Shown here: in pieces, positions 32,219 through 39,747 of the stretch
Position numbering within the stretch: position 1 is the first letter of the stretch
Layout: each line of letters starts with the position of its first letter
Assembly (NCBI GenBank): GCA_036389155.1
Contig: DASVQN010000056.1
Coordinates: forward strand, 62,001 to 126,000
Length of the DNA: 64,000 nucleotides
DNA from: CADCVT01 sp036389155
GTDB taxonomy: Bacteria > Actinomycetota > Thermoleophilia > Solirubrobacterales > Solirubrobacteraceae
Direction: 5' to 3'
Translations under genes and position numbers: made by a program
The notes under the pieces: model-generated
Database searches by the model: none
What the model saw: the letters and a program-made list of their open reading frames with translations, nothing else
What the model was told of the DNA's origin: nothing

Positions 32219-32749
32219 TTACACCAGTTCCTCGTCGCCGGGGTGAAGCGGATCACCGCGACGGATTTTTTTCTGCGCCTTCTTGAACGCCCTCTCGCTC
32301 GGTCGGTTCGATCGGTTAAGCGCGGCGTGATCGGCTGCCAGACGCTCAAGCTCGTCGCGCGCTTCGACGAGTCCGAGGCGCGGCAGATCGATCGTCCGGA
32401 AGCGGTTACAGCGTCGTTGAAACGCGCCGTACTCCGCGCCTTGCAGGTTGTGCTCAAGAGCTTGCTTCTCGGGGTTCACGAAGACTTGTACCGCCGTGAG
32501 CAAAGAAGCGGTCAGTCCGAATAGGGCGGCGACTTCTGCCGACGCCTCCGTGATAATGCTCGCTGTTGCCGCACCCGCCGCGAGCACGGCCGGAAGGCCC
32601 ACCGCATAGTGCAGACGACGGAAGAAGGTGGCCTGCACATAGTTCGTCTGCGCGGTGTAGAGCGCGTCAGACTCCGCTCTGCGCGCCGCCAACGCCATGT
32701 CGCCGCGAGCCTCGTCGTCGTGCGGCGTTCGCTCGGACTCGCGGGTCAT
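32219..32749 (-). CDS. SLATT-family two-helix membrane effector
   Basis: The 176-residue protein has an N-terminal amphipathic helix, two transmembrane helices at about 47-67 (LHYAVGLPAVLAAGAATASI) and 72-91 (VAALFGLTASLLTAVQVFVN), then the SLATT-type helix NPEKQALEHNLQGAEYGAFQ and a charged C-terminal helical tail. SLATT proteins are predicted membrane-perturbing effectors that work with SMODS/CD-NTase or SLOG sensors. The ATG overlaps the CD-NTase stop (ATGA), so the two are translationally coupled. Expected role: membrane disruption when the cyclic nucleotide signal appears. Effector function is inferred from family. Confidence 0.82.
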   Translation of the reverse strand: MTRESERTPHDDEARGDMALAARRAESDALYTAQTNYVQATFFRRLHYAVGLPAVLAAGAATASIITEASAEVAALFGLTASLLTAVQVFVNPEKQALEHNLQGAEYGAFQRRCNRFRTIDLPRLGLVEARDELERLAADHAALNRSNRPSERAFKKAQKKIRRGDPLHPGDEELV

Positions 32750-33648
32750 CCGGTGTACGCGGGGAAGCGAGTCGAGCCGAAAAGCGACGGTGAGCGCCAG
32801 ATGTCGATTTCGGCCTTCCACGTCGAAGCGTCGAGAGCCTGGTCCGCTCGATCGGCCGCGCGCTGAAGCATCTTTTTCGCAGCGGCACGCCGGTCGGCGG
32901 ACGCGTAGGCGGTCACACTGGTCCCACTTCCGCCGGGATCGTTCCAGCTGTAGTCGGCCCGCCAGGCGCAACCGCGGAAGAGCTCGGCCATTCCAGTTCG
33001 AAGATCCGCCGGTCGCTCTGATTTCAGCGCGTCGTACGCGAGGACCTCGAGGTGATACGAACGCAGGCCGAACGAAGGATGCTGTGCCTTCCAATGCTTG
33101 AGCATCCGCACGAGATCAATCGCGAGCCCGCCGCAGGTCGAGTTCAGTTGGGTGAACGCGGCGCGTTGCGCATCAGGGGTCGCGGTCATCCACCGGTCGT
33201 AGTAGGGGATGTCGTACGAGCCCCCGAAGAGCCGGGAGAAGGCCGGCACTACATCGACGAGCATGTCGGCGTACGTGATCCGCACCGACGGGGAGTCGGC
33301 CCGCACAGCCGGTGTGTCGAGCTTCTTGTCAAGGCTCGCCTTGATGTCGGTCAGAAGCTGCTTTGGCGGCTGCTGCCCCCACCCCGAGCCGTATTCGGCT
33401 TTATGCCTCCGGTCGAGTACGACGTAGACGTCGACGTCGCTCCGCGCGTCCATCGGGAGGCGTGCTTTGGTACGCCGCGCGTGCGATCCGCCGAACTTCG
33501 CCGTTGTGACGATCCACCCATCTTCGCGTAGGTATCGCGCAACTCTGTCGCGCCTCGTGCGCAGCTTCGCTCGTTGAGTCGAAGTCAGGGCGTTCCGCCG
33601 AGCGAACTCGGTGAAGGCCTGATTAGCCGTCTTGATAGTCGCTGCCAT
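32746..33648 (-). CDS. CD-NTase (SMODS-type nucleotidyltransferase), CBASS sensor-like
   Basis: This 300-residue protein has the nucleotidyltransferase core: FGGSHARRTK at 52-61 (GGS helix), SDVDVYVVL at 70-78 (first two acidic residues, D71 and D73) and DMLVDVVPAF at 128-137 (third carboxylate, D132). A helical C-domain follows (VRMLKHWKAQHPSFGLRSYH). This is the active-site set of cGAS/DncV-like enzymes, which make cyclic oligonucleotides upon phage infection. ATG 33648 is favoured over the upstream in-frame codon because GGAGG lies seven bases before it. It is directly followed by a SLATT effector gene, giving a minimal two-gene (type I-like) CBASS. Product nucleotide unknown. Confidence 0.87.
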   Translation of the reverse strand: MAATIKTANQAFTEFARRNALTSTQRAKLRTRRDRVARYLREDGWIVTTAKFGGSHARRTKARLPMDARSDVDVYVVLDRRHKAEYGSGWGQQPPKQLLTDIKASLDKKLDTPAVRADSPSVRITYADMLVDVVPAFSRLFGGSYDIPYYDRWMTATPDAQRAAFTQLNSTCGGLAIDLVRMLKHWKAQHPSFGLRSYHLEVLAYDALKSERPADLRTGMAELFRGCAWRADYSWNDPGGSGTSVTAYASADRRAAAKKMLQRAADRADQALDASTWKAEIDIWRSPSLFGSTRFPAYTG

Positions 33649-33766
33649 CACCACACCTCCCAAACGCTGAAAGCGTACGTGGCGGCGCGGATATCCCTGG
33701 TTGCCGCGTTAGGCCTCATGACAGGGGCCCGCAGCGCGTCGTCCAGCGCCGCGCATAAGCTGCCGA

Positions 33767-34555
33767 ATGGTGGAGCACAGTCCTGAGATCAAGCTGCTGC
33801 GCGCGCTGGTCAAGGCGCACGAGACTCCCGGCTCGGATGGGACGCGCGAGCCGATCTATGTGTTTCGTCACTCAGGCGGACAGTCGCTCCAGCACCCCGC
33901 GCTCTCAGACGTACCTGCGTTCGACGAGACGATGCTCGAGGACTTGCACGCCGGTGGGTTCATCGATATCGACTACCGCGAGCGCTCGTCGCGGATCACA
34001 CCAACGCAGGATGGGCGGCGCCTGATCAAGCAGCTCGACGCCGTCGAAGACACTGAGGCCCGTGCCGACGTCACCGCGTTCATCGAGGCCGTCGAGCTTC
34101 AGGGCCGCTCGTCGAACAAGCTCGCCTGGCCGGCGGTGCGACCGGTTCTCCTAGCGATGCGCCGCTACTGGGAGGACGCAGGTTTTGACCCGGACGGAGT
34201 CGGGCTCGTCCCCCTGTACGCCGCGATCCCAGACGACGCGGAACCGATGTTCGTCGCGACGGTTCGATCGCTCCTGGCGTCCGGCTACCTCGACCTCGCC
34301 GCGGATATCCAATTCAACGACCTGCCGGCCCTCGTCCGATTCACTGACCGCGCATTTGAGGTCCTCGACGGATGGCCGGGCGCCTCAAGTCAGGATCTCG
34401 TCGAGAACATGCTCGCGGTCCTGACCGAACGCGCGCAAGGTGCGACCGATCCGGACGAAAGACGCCGCCTCGAGCGCTGGCGAGACACGGTTAGGGAGCT
34501 CGGCGTCTCGACCGCGAGCGAGGTCCTCGCAAAGGTGCTGACGGGCGGTATGTAA
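33767..34555 (+). CDS. Unknown protein with winged-helix-like N-domain, in defence island
   Basis: The 262-residue protein starts VEHSPEIKLLRALVKAHETP. Its N-terminal third ends MLEDLHAGGFIDIDYRERSS followed by RITPTQDGRRLI, the look of a winged helix (recognition helix, wing, 'T..G..L' strand). The remaining helical domain (AFIEAVELQGRSSNKLAWPA, PMFVATVRSLLASGYLDLAA) is not recognised. It is the only plus-strand cargo gene of the island and is divergent from the CD-NTase, 118 bases away. It could therefore be a regulator of the CBASS pair or an independent defence factor. Function is inference only. Confidence 0.6.
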   Translation: MVEHSPEIKLLRALVKAHETPGSDGTREPIYVFRHSGGQSLQHPALSDVPAFDETMLEDLHAGGFIDIDYRERSSRITPTQDGRRLIKQLDAVEDTEARADVTAFIEAVELQGRSSNKLAWPAVRPVLLAMRRYWEDAGFDPDGVGLVPLYAAIPDDAEPMFVATVRSLLASGYLDLAADIQFNDLPALVRFTDRAFEVLDGWPGASSQDLVENMLAVLTERAQGATDPDERRRLERWRDTVRELGVSTASEVLAKVLTGGM

Positions 34556-34685
34556 GGCCCGCGCTCGTGCGCGTACTCCTGGACTGACCGATCGCTCCGA
34601 CGCTCTCGCCGGGGTCACGATCTGTCGGGCCGCGCCCGCGCTCGCGAGACCGATGCACCGCACCGAACTTCCGCGAAACTCCCCG

Positions 34686-35183
34686 CTAGAACGCTCGGGC
34701 CACGGTGACGGCCAGAACTGCTATGCCGATATTCACGAATGCATAGGTCGCCGCCCCGCGGGCACCCGGGAACAACGGAAGATCCACGGCAGTGGCAAAC
34801 GACCGGAGAGCTACGCGTGCTGTCAGGGCGGGTCGATCAGCGGGCACCTCCTGGGCTTGTGCGCGGCCAACAAACCACTGCAGTTCATCGCTTAGCTCTT
34901 GGAACAGCGCGTCGCCGCGCTTGCGCAGGCCCTCGTGGACGCCCAATAAGGCGAGGGCCGCGACCGTGGCAGCAATGTTCGTCAGCCGCAACGCGTCGCG
35001 CACCGCGTATGAAGCGATGACGTCGGGGGCCGTGACGAGCAGAGCGACCGCCAGGTTCCCGATGGTCAAGACGAGAGCCTGCAAGCCGAGGAGCCGGAGC
35101 CGCGACGTGATGATCCGAAGCTCCTCGAGTGGGTCTGCGGATCGGCCGCGCCAGACGGTCTGCTCGTCTCGCGTTGCGGTCAC
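34686..35183 (-). CDS. Small multi-helix membrane protein coupled to GTPase
   Basis: The 165-residue product has two central transmembrane helices at about 31-53 (LGLQALVLTIGNLAVALLVT) and 68-84 (LTNIAATVAALALLGVHEGL). An amphipathic helix (KRGDALFQELSDELQWFVGR) follows, and a third hydrophobic segment closes the protein (YAFVNIGIAVLAVTVARAF). The GTG overlaps the GTPase stop by four bases. The two-helix-plus-amphipathic-helix layout recalls SLATT-type effectors, but I cannot claim homology. Together with the GTPase it may form a sensor-effector pair parallel to the CD-NTase/SLATT pair 2 kb away. Confidence 0.65.
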   Translation of the reverse strand: MTATRDEQTVWRGRSADPLEELRIITSRLRLLGLQALVLTIGNLAVALLVTAPDVIASYAVRDALRLTNIAATVAALALLGVHEGLRKRGDALFQELSDELQWFVGRAQAQEVPADRPALTARVALRSFATAVDLPLFPGARGAATYAFVNIGIAVLAVTVARAF

Positions 35184-35962
35184 CCCAACACCACGAGTTG
35201 CTCGAGGAAGTGACGCGTGGCGGTCAGGCGGTCTTGGTCATCGAAGGTGCCGGGAAGGCGGGACTTGCCATAGAAGCGATGAAACACCGAGCAGTACGGC
35301 AACACCGCGTGTTGGATTCCAGGATCGCTGCGCCTGAGAGCGTCCGCGTAGGCTCCGTTCGTGTAGTAGTCCAGAACCTCATCCTTCTTGTCCCACCACA
35401 GATCCGCCTTCGTCACGGCCGTCAGCACCCATTCCAGGCTCGATCGGTCGCCGAGCAGCCCGAGCCATTCCTGCAGCGCAAGAAGCTCGTTCTCGCGATG
35501 GCGCATCAGCCAGTCCTCGCGGGGCTGCCCGTCTCGGTCGAGCGCATCCGCGGAGCCAGTCGCGTACTCGTGGTAGCCGAAACTGACGACGTTGATCACG
35601 CGGACGGGAGGTTTGGCGAGCGCCTCGCGATACACGCGCTGGCGGGCCGGCGCGTGTTCCTGCTGGCCCGGGGTGTCGATGACCACGAAGGGTCGATCGT
35701 TGACGAGAATCTCTCGCGTATCCGTAGCCGTCGTGCGAGTTTGCGCGGAGATCGGTTCGACAAGCGCCGCCGCCGCCGCGAGCGAATCGAGCATGTTTGT
35801 CTTCCCGGAGCCGGTCGACCCGAGAACGACAATCCGCTCCTTCTTCTTGAAGAAGTTCGCCACCCGCTTGAGGAGCCCAACGTCGTCGGCGATACGCCAG
35901 AGTCTCGCCGCGGCACCGAGAGTCGTTAGAGGATCAGCCACTTGTGGCTCTTTCGACGCCAT
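35180..35962 (-). CDS. P-loop GTPase of the defence island
   Basis: The 260-residue protein has a helical N-terminus, then the P-loop VVLGSTGSGKTNML at 46-59, a switch-region Thr cluster (SAQTRTTATDTREI), G3 DTPGQQEH at 96-103 and G4 TAVTKADLWW at 181-190. These are the complete G1, G3 and G4 motifs of a TRAFAC-type GTPase; G3 has QQ after DTPG. ATG 35962 has AGGTGG eight bases upstream. The gene is coupled to a membrane protein. GTPases of this general kind occur in conflict systems, but I do not recognise this subfamily. It would act as the nucleotide-switch sensor of the pair. Confidence 0.8.
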   Translation of the reverse strand: MASKEPQVADPLTTLGAAARLWRIADDVGLLKRVANFFKKKERIVVLGSTGSGKTNMLDSLAAAAALVEPISAQTRTTATDTREILVNDRPFVVIDTPGQQEHAPARQRVYREALAKPPVRVINVVSFGYHEYATGSADALDRDGQPREDWLMRHRENELLALQEWLGLLGDRSSLEWVLTAVTKADLWWDKKDEVLDYYTNGAYADALRRSDPGIQHAVLPYCSVFHRFYGKSRLPGTFDDQDRLTATRHFLEQLVVLG

Positions 35963-36561
35963 GTGCCACCTACCGTAGACCCCGTCGTCGTCCGAGCGCG
36001 CACCGCCAGCTCGGATGGCGGTGCGCCGAACGTCGCGCGTCCCGGCGCTCTCGCATCGCGTTCGTGTGCCGAGACAGCACCATCGCGAGTTCAGTGTGCC
36101 GTACAGACGTGACGGCTTCCACCGCGTCAATGCGCGTCAAGACGCCCGGATCGGGCTCGACGCCGCCTTTCGCATCCGGCTTCGCTGAATACCTTTGGCC
36201 GAGCCGCGCCTCGAGAGTCGGATCCAGCATCCGTCCAATGCACGTGACCGCGGCGCTGCCCGGACGCAGGGACAGCAGTAACGCCCGGCGGCGGTTGCGC
36301 GCTGCCGCTTCTCGCGTAGGAGCGAAAGCAGTCGGCTTCGCTTCTCGCGCAAAGAGCAGAGGCGCCGCCGACCAGATCGGGCTGCGAAGTCTCGTCCGTC
36401 GCGACACTCGCCCGACGTCACGCCGGGGCACTGCCTCTGCCGTTGCGGCAGTCACGCCCAGCCTGGCTGGGCTGAAGAACGACCGTCGACGACGCCGATG
36501 CGTTGCTCCTCGAGTTTGGGGGCGACGGAGAAAGAGGCCGCGAGGGACCGCTCGGATGGGC
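35963..36561. other. 600-base stretch without a confident gene
   Basis: Between the GTPase and the 401-residue protein gene I see no convincing coding region. A minus-strand frame at 35970-36455 has one protein-like segment (DPTLEARLGQRYSAKPDAKG, DAVEAVTSVRHTELAMVLSR) but is Arg-rich elsewhere, has no good ribosome site and could be a gene remnant. The GTPase promoter presumably lies near 35965-36060. Confidence 0.4.
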
Positions 36562-37767
36562 CTATGGCGCCTGGAACACGGATCCGGACAACTGGCTCAG
36601 GAATGCCGTCGGCCCAGGCCGCGGCAGTAGCTCTTCCAACACGAAGGCGTCGAGTGCCCCGACAGCCAGTCCAACGGGCGGCGCCGCCATGCCGATTCCC
36701 GTCGTGGTCGCGAAACGAACGGCCTTGGCGGCCCTGCCGCGCACCGCTCTGCCCAACGCGTCGCGGACCGGACGAATGGCCTCCGTGACCTGCTCGTCCG
36801 TCAGCGAATCGGTGGTGCGCAGCCATTCACGGAAGTCCCGTACCTCGGCGCCGGACGTAATTTCCAGCAGTTCGACCATGTCGAGATCGCGAACGGTGGG
36901 ATCGTTGCTGACGTCGGGCAGGCCGGTGAGCTCGATGACGCGGTTGTAGCGGCTGCGCTGCACCTCGGGATCCAGTTCTCGCGTGATCGATGCGAGCTTC
37001 TCCTCGAAGATCGGAAGGTCGTGTACCTGCAGCCCGCTAAGCGCAGAGAACTCCTGCATGAGCGCCACGCGGATGTTCAGGGTGGCGGCCACCGCGAGAC
37101 CCTGCCCGACAACGTCGTGGACCTCCTGCGGCTGCACGCGGGCCACGTCCGCAAGGTTGGTCTCCGCGCGCCAATCGTGACCGCCGAGGGGCTCCAGCCG
37201 AAGCTCAAAAGCAGAAGGATCCAGTTCGATCCTGGTTCGGCGGGCTAGGGCGGCGGCGATCGCCACTTTCAGGATCGGGGCTACGGCCTCAAAGTCGCAG
37301 GCGATTTGCTCCTGCGCGCGGCGGAGTGCGCTGTCCGGGTTGACTACCAGCCCAGTGCCGACGAGGTGCCGCAGCTTCTTAGCGTGTTTGGCCTTCATGC
37401 CGGGAACGTTGTCGATCCGTCTGAGCTGCGTCGAGACAAAGTCGCTCGGCGGGGTCATACGGACAGGAGAGATCGCGTACGAGCCCGTAGGGAGCGGTCC
37501 CTGCTTCCTAGGCGCCCGTCCAAGGTCGGCGATCCACGCCCGGTCCTTAACGAGTTGCAGTCGTCCCGAGTCAAACAGCGCACGGGCGCCGTCGTAACCG
37601 AGCTTCTGCGCGATAGGTCCCGGTTCCTTGAGGTTCGCCGACTCAACGATGACCTGATCGAACAGCACGAGTCGACGAACCAACTCGCCAAAATCCACGA
37701 CTGCTGGACCTTCGACGGTGCCCGTCTCGCGGGCGATGGACCCCAGGATCCGGTCGCGCGGCTCCAT
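36562..37767 (-). CDS. Unknown 401-residue protein with C-terminal glycine-zipper-like helix
   Basis: I do not recognise this protein. It is mostly helical, has an N-terminal ILGSIARETGTVEGPAVVDF, a GMKAKHAKKLRHLVGTGLVV segment and a long charged middle. Near the C-terminus it has a Gly/Ala-rich hydrophobic stretch (FATTTGIGMAAPPVGLAVGA followed by LDAFVLEELLP) that resembles a glycine-zipper or membrane-inserting hairpin. The same strand carries the GTPase and membrane-protein genes, but a 600-base gap separates them, so shared transcription is uncertain. ATG 37767 is next to an in-frame GTG at 37770. Being inside a defence island, it may be an effector; this is inference. Confidence 0.65.
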   Translation of the reverse strand: MEPRDRILGSIARETGTVEGPAVVDFGELVRRLVLFDQVIVESANLKEPGPIAQKLGYDGARALFDSGRLQLVKDRAWIADLGRAPRKQGPLPTGSYAISPVRMTPPSDFVSTQLRRIDNVPGMKAKHAKKLRHLVGTGLVVNPDSALRRAQEQIACDFEAVAPILKVAIAAALARRTRIELDPSAFELRLEPLGGHDWRAETNLADVARVQPQEVHDVVGQGLAVAATLNIRVALMQEFSALSGLQVHDLPIFEEKLASITRELDPEVQRSRYNRVIELTGLPDVSNDPTVRDLDMVELLEITSGAEVRDFREWLRTTDSLTDEQVTEAIRPVRDALGRAVRGRAAKAVRFATTTGIGMAAPPVGLAVGALDAFVLEELLPRPGPTAFLSQLSGSVFQAP

Positions 37768-37965
37768 CACGTGAGTATGCGCGAGTGACAGTTGCAGTTC
37801 CGGCGGCCACCCTCACGGTGCGTGCGGCGCACCCGCGCCCGACGCTTCTGCGTTCGCGTGGAAGCGACATTCGCGCCCTCCGCTGGGCACTGCCTCGGAC
37901 GAGGCGCAGGTGCTCTATCCAGGCTTCCCGACGACCCGTGTCGCTCTAGCGTGTGGGGATCTGCA

Positions 37966-39114
37966 TCAGGGGCGCGCGGCGCCGTGCACCGCGCGCGCTT
38001 CGCCGATGAGGACGTCCGCCGGCTGGGGCGGCTTGCGGCGGTACTCCGCGTAGACGTGCGAGTAGGTCTTCAGCGTTTCCGTCGGCGCGTGCCCGAGCTG
38101 GGCAGCGAGGTCGACGAGCGAAGCGCCGTGCTCGCGGATGCGAAGCGAGGCGAACGAGTGGCGTAGGTCGTACGGTCGCGGCCGGCCGAGGTCGAGCGCC
38201 TGTGTGATCGGGTGGAAGTGGCGCTTGCGCCAGTTGTTCCAGTCGTACGGTTGCCAGAGCGCATCGTCCTCCCGGCCGAACAGGAATCGGCGACCCGCGG
38301 GAAGGTGCTCGAGCCACACGGCCAGGTCCTCGGCGAGGGCGTCGAGCAGGTCGACGGTGCGGTAGACGCGGCCGGTCTTCTGGAGCTTGAGCTTGCCGTA
38401 CGCGACGGCCTGCTCGACGAGGATGGTCTCTTCGCCGATGTGGCTGCGCTCGAGCGCGAGCATCTCGCCGGGGCGGACGCCGCTGTAGGCGAGGACGCTG
38501 ACCATCGTCGCGCTCCGCAGATCGCCGACGCCCAGCATCGCTGCGCGGATGCGCTCGACGACGTCCGGCGAGATGACGCGAACCGCTCGCTCGCGGCCCT
38601 GCCGCGGCTTGCGCACGACCGCTACGGGATTTGCCTCGGCTTCGCCCCACTCGATGGCGACGGTGAACATCGCCTGCAGCAGCACCATCGCCATGCGCAC
38701 GCTCTCCTTGCCGATCCCCTCCCCCAGCAGCTCGCCACGCCACGCCGCGACCATCCGCGGTCGGATGTCGGCCAGCGCGACGTCCCCGAACCGTGGGCCG
38801 ACGAGCCGCCGCCAGAGACGGTCGTAGCCGACCAGCGTCGCCTCGGCCAGGCGCGCGTCGGCGTCGGCCCGCCACACCGGCCAGAACCCGGCGACGGTGA
38901 GAGCGCGCTCCGGGTCGGGCAGCTTCCCGCGGCTCAGGTCGAGCGCCAGGCGTGCGCGCTCGAGCTCCGCCTCCTCGAGGGAGCAACACGTCAGCCGCTT
39001 GCGCTCGCCGAGCGCATTGACGTAGCGGACGGTCGGAACCTCCGACACGCTGCCGTCGGCTCGCGTACGCCGGCGGATCTCCACGCGCGGCACCCGCGTC
39101 GAAAAGCGTCTCAC
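37966..39114 (-). CDS. Tyrosine recombinase (integrase) of element 1
   Basis: This 382-residue integrase has an N-terminal arm-binding part (VEIRRRTRADGSVSEVPTVR), a core-binding domain (ATLVGYDRLWRRLVGPRFGD) and a catalytic domain. The catalytic domain contains AYSGVRPGEMLAL (Arg), YDLRHSFASL (HxxR-type site, here DLRHS) and LGHAPTETLKTYSHVY (His/Tyr nucleophile). It is a different subfamily from the two left-hand integrases, yet lies beside the same tRNA. GTG 39114 is chosen for its GTGA overlap with the excisionase gene; the longer reading frame upstream is only Arg-rich noise. It would catalyse integration and excision at the tRNA-Thr 3' end. Confidence 0.92.
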   Translation of the reverse strand: MRRFSTRVPRVEIRRRTRADGSVSEVPTVRYVNALGERKRLTCCSLEEAELERARLALDLSRGKLPDPERALTVAGFWPVWRADADARLAEATLVGYDRLWRRLVGPRFGDVALADIRPRMVAAWRGELLGEGIGKESVRMAMVLLQAMFTVAIEWGEAEANPVAVVRKPRQGRERAVRVISPDVVERIRAAMLGVGDLRSATMVSVLAYSGVRPGEMLALERSHIGEETILVEQAVAYGKLKLQKTGRVYRTVDLLDALAEDLAVWLEHLPAGRRFLFGREDDALWQPYDWNNWRKRHFHPITQALDLGRPRPYDLRHSFASLRIREHGASLVDLAAQLGHAPTETLKTYSHVYAEYRRKPPQPADVLIGEARAVHGAARP

Positions 39115-39341
39115 GACGGCTCCTCGTAGAGCCAGCGCGCGAGGTCGTCGCGGTGGATGCGCCAGCAGCCGCGCTCGGCGCGAGTCCCGCGGACGCGGGC
39201 CGCGCGCAGCACACCAGCGTCGATGGCACGGCGCACCGCGCGTTCGCAGACCTGGAGCTGCTCGGCGGCCTCGGCGATCGTCAGGAAGGTCGGGCCGCGG
39301 CCGGGCTCGCCAAAGTCGAACGGGAGAGGCAGCTGCGTCAT
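39111..39341 (-). CDS. Excisionase-like HTH protein
   Basis: The 76-residue protein contains FLTIAEAAEQLQVCERAVRR followed by AIDAGVLRAARV and WRIHRDDLARWL. This is the HTH_17/MerR-like fold of excisionases and recombination directionality factors. ATG 39341 is favoured over GTG 39365 because AGGAG lies six to seven bases upstream. It is coupled to the integrase gene by a four-base overlap and lies between the integrase and the tRNA. It likely controls excision of element 1. Confidence 0.88.
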   Translation of the reverse strand: MTQLPLPFDFGEPGRGPTFLTIAEAAEQLQVCERAVRRAIDAGVLRAARVRGTRAERGCWRIHRDDLARWLYEEPS

Positions 39342-39529
39342 CGGAGGCTCCTGGGTCGGGTCCACCGATACGTCGCGCGAAGCGCGCTATCCCCCGCCCC
39401 GAAACGACGCGGCCATTCGTCAACGGACGCGGATGCAATCCATTGCGGGACCCCATCGGGACCCCAACGCGCTGACGAGCCCAAAGCGGCGAAGTCGGGA
39501 CTTGCGGGCGGTGCAGGGACTTCGCGACA

Positions 39530-39602
39530 AGCCGACGGCCGGATTCGAACCGGCGACCCCTTCATTACGAGTGAAGTGCTCTACCAGCTGAGCTACGTCG
39601 GC
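39530..39602 (-). tRNA. tRNA-Thr (anticodon CGT)
   Basis: On the minus strand, 39602 to 39530 folds as a 73-base tRNA. It has acceptor stem GCCGACG paired with CGTCGGC, D-arm GCTCAGCTGGTAGAGC, anticodon stem CTTCA/TGAAG with loop CTCGTAA (anticodon CGT), and T-arm GCCGGTTCGAATCCGGC. The discriminator is T, and CCA is not encoded. Its last 42 bases (39530-39571) are the core repeated at 31417 and 24582 and, less exactly, further left. It is therefore the attachment target of the array and still intact. Confidence 0.97.
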
Positions 39603-39747
39603 GCGGGGTTGCGAAGCTTAGCGGCGGGTCTGGTGGCTCGGCCGGCGCCCCTCCGGCCTGAGGTTGTCCCTGCATTCAGCATTTATTTGTCTGCGGGTGT
39701 AATGTCCTTGCGCATACCTGGACCCTCCGCGGGGGAGAGCCACCTGC

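Larger units (their letters stand above)
31417..39571. mobile_element. Element 1: tRNA-Thr island with defence genes
   Basis: This 8.2-kb segment is bounded by the tRNA-Thr gene itself and the exact 42-base copy at 31417. An integrase-excisionase pair sits at the tRNA end. Cargo includes a CD-NTase plus SLATT pair (CBASS-like), a GTPase plus membrane protein pair, an unknown 401-residue protein, a winged-helix-like protein and a small protein near the left end. No transfer or replication genes are seen, so it is a compact genomic island, probably mobilised by other elements. Confidence 0.8.

Noticed and set aside
31354..32457. N-terminal extension of the intact integrase (757-codon frame)
   Set aside because: The extension runs through the att site and intergenic DNA and is not protein-like; the paralogue and a clear MSRK start place the gene start at 31353.
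35970..36455. A 161-codon minus-strand gene between the GTPase and the 401-residue protein
   Set aside because: Only one short part looks protein-like, the rest is Arg-rich and no ribosome site is present; kept as an unannotated stretch.
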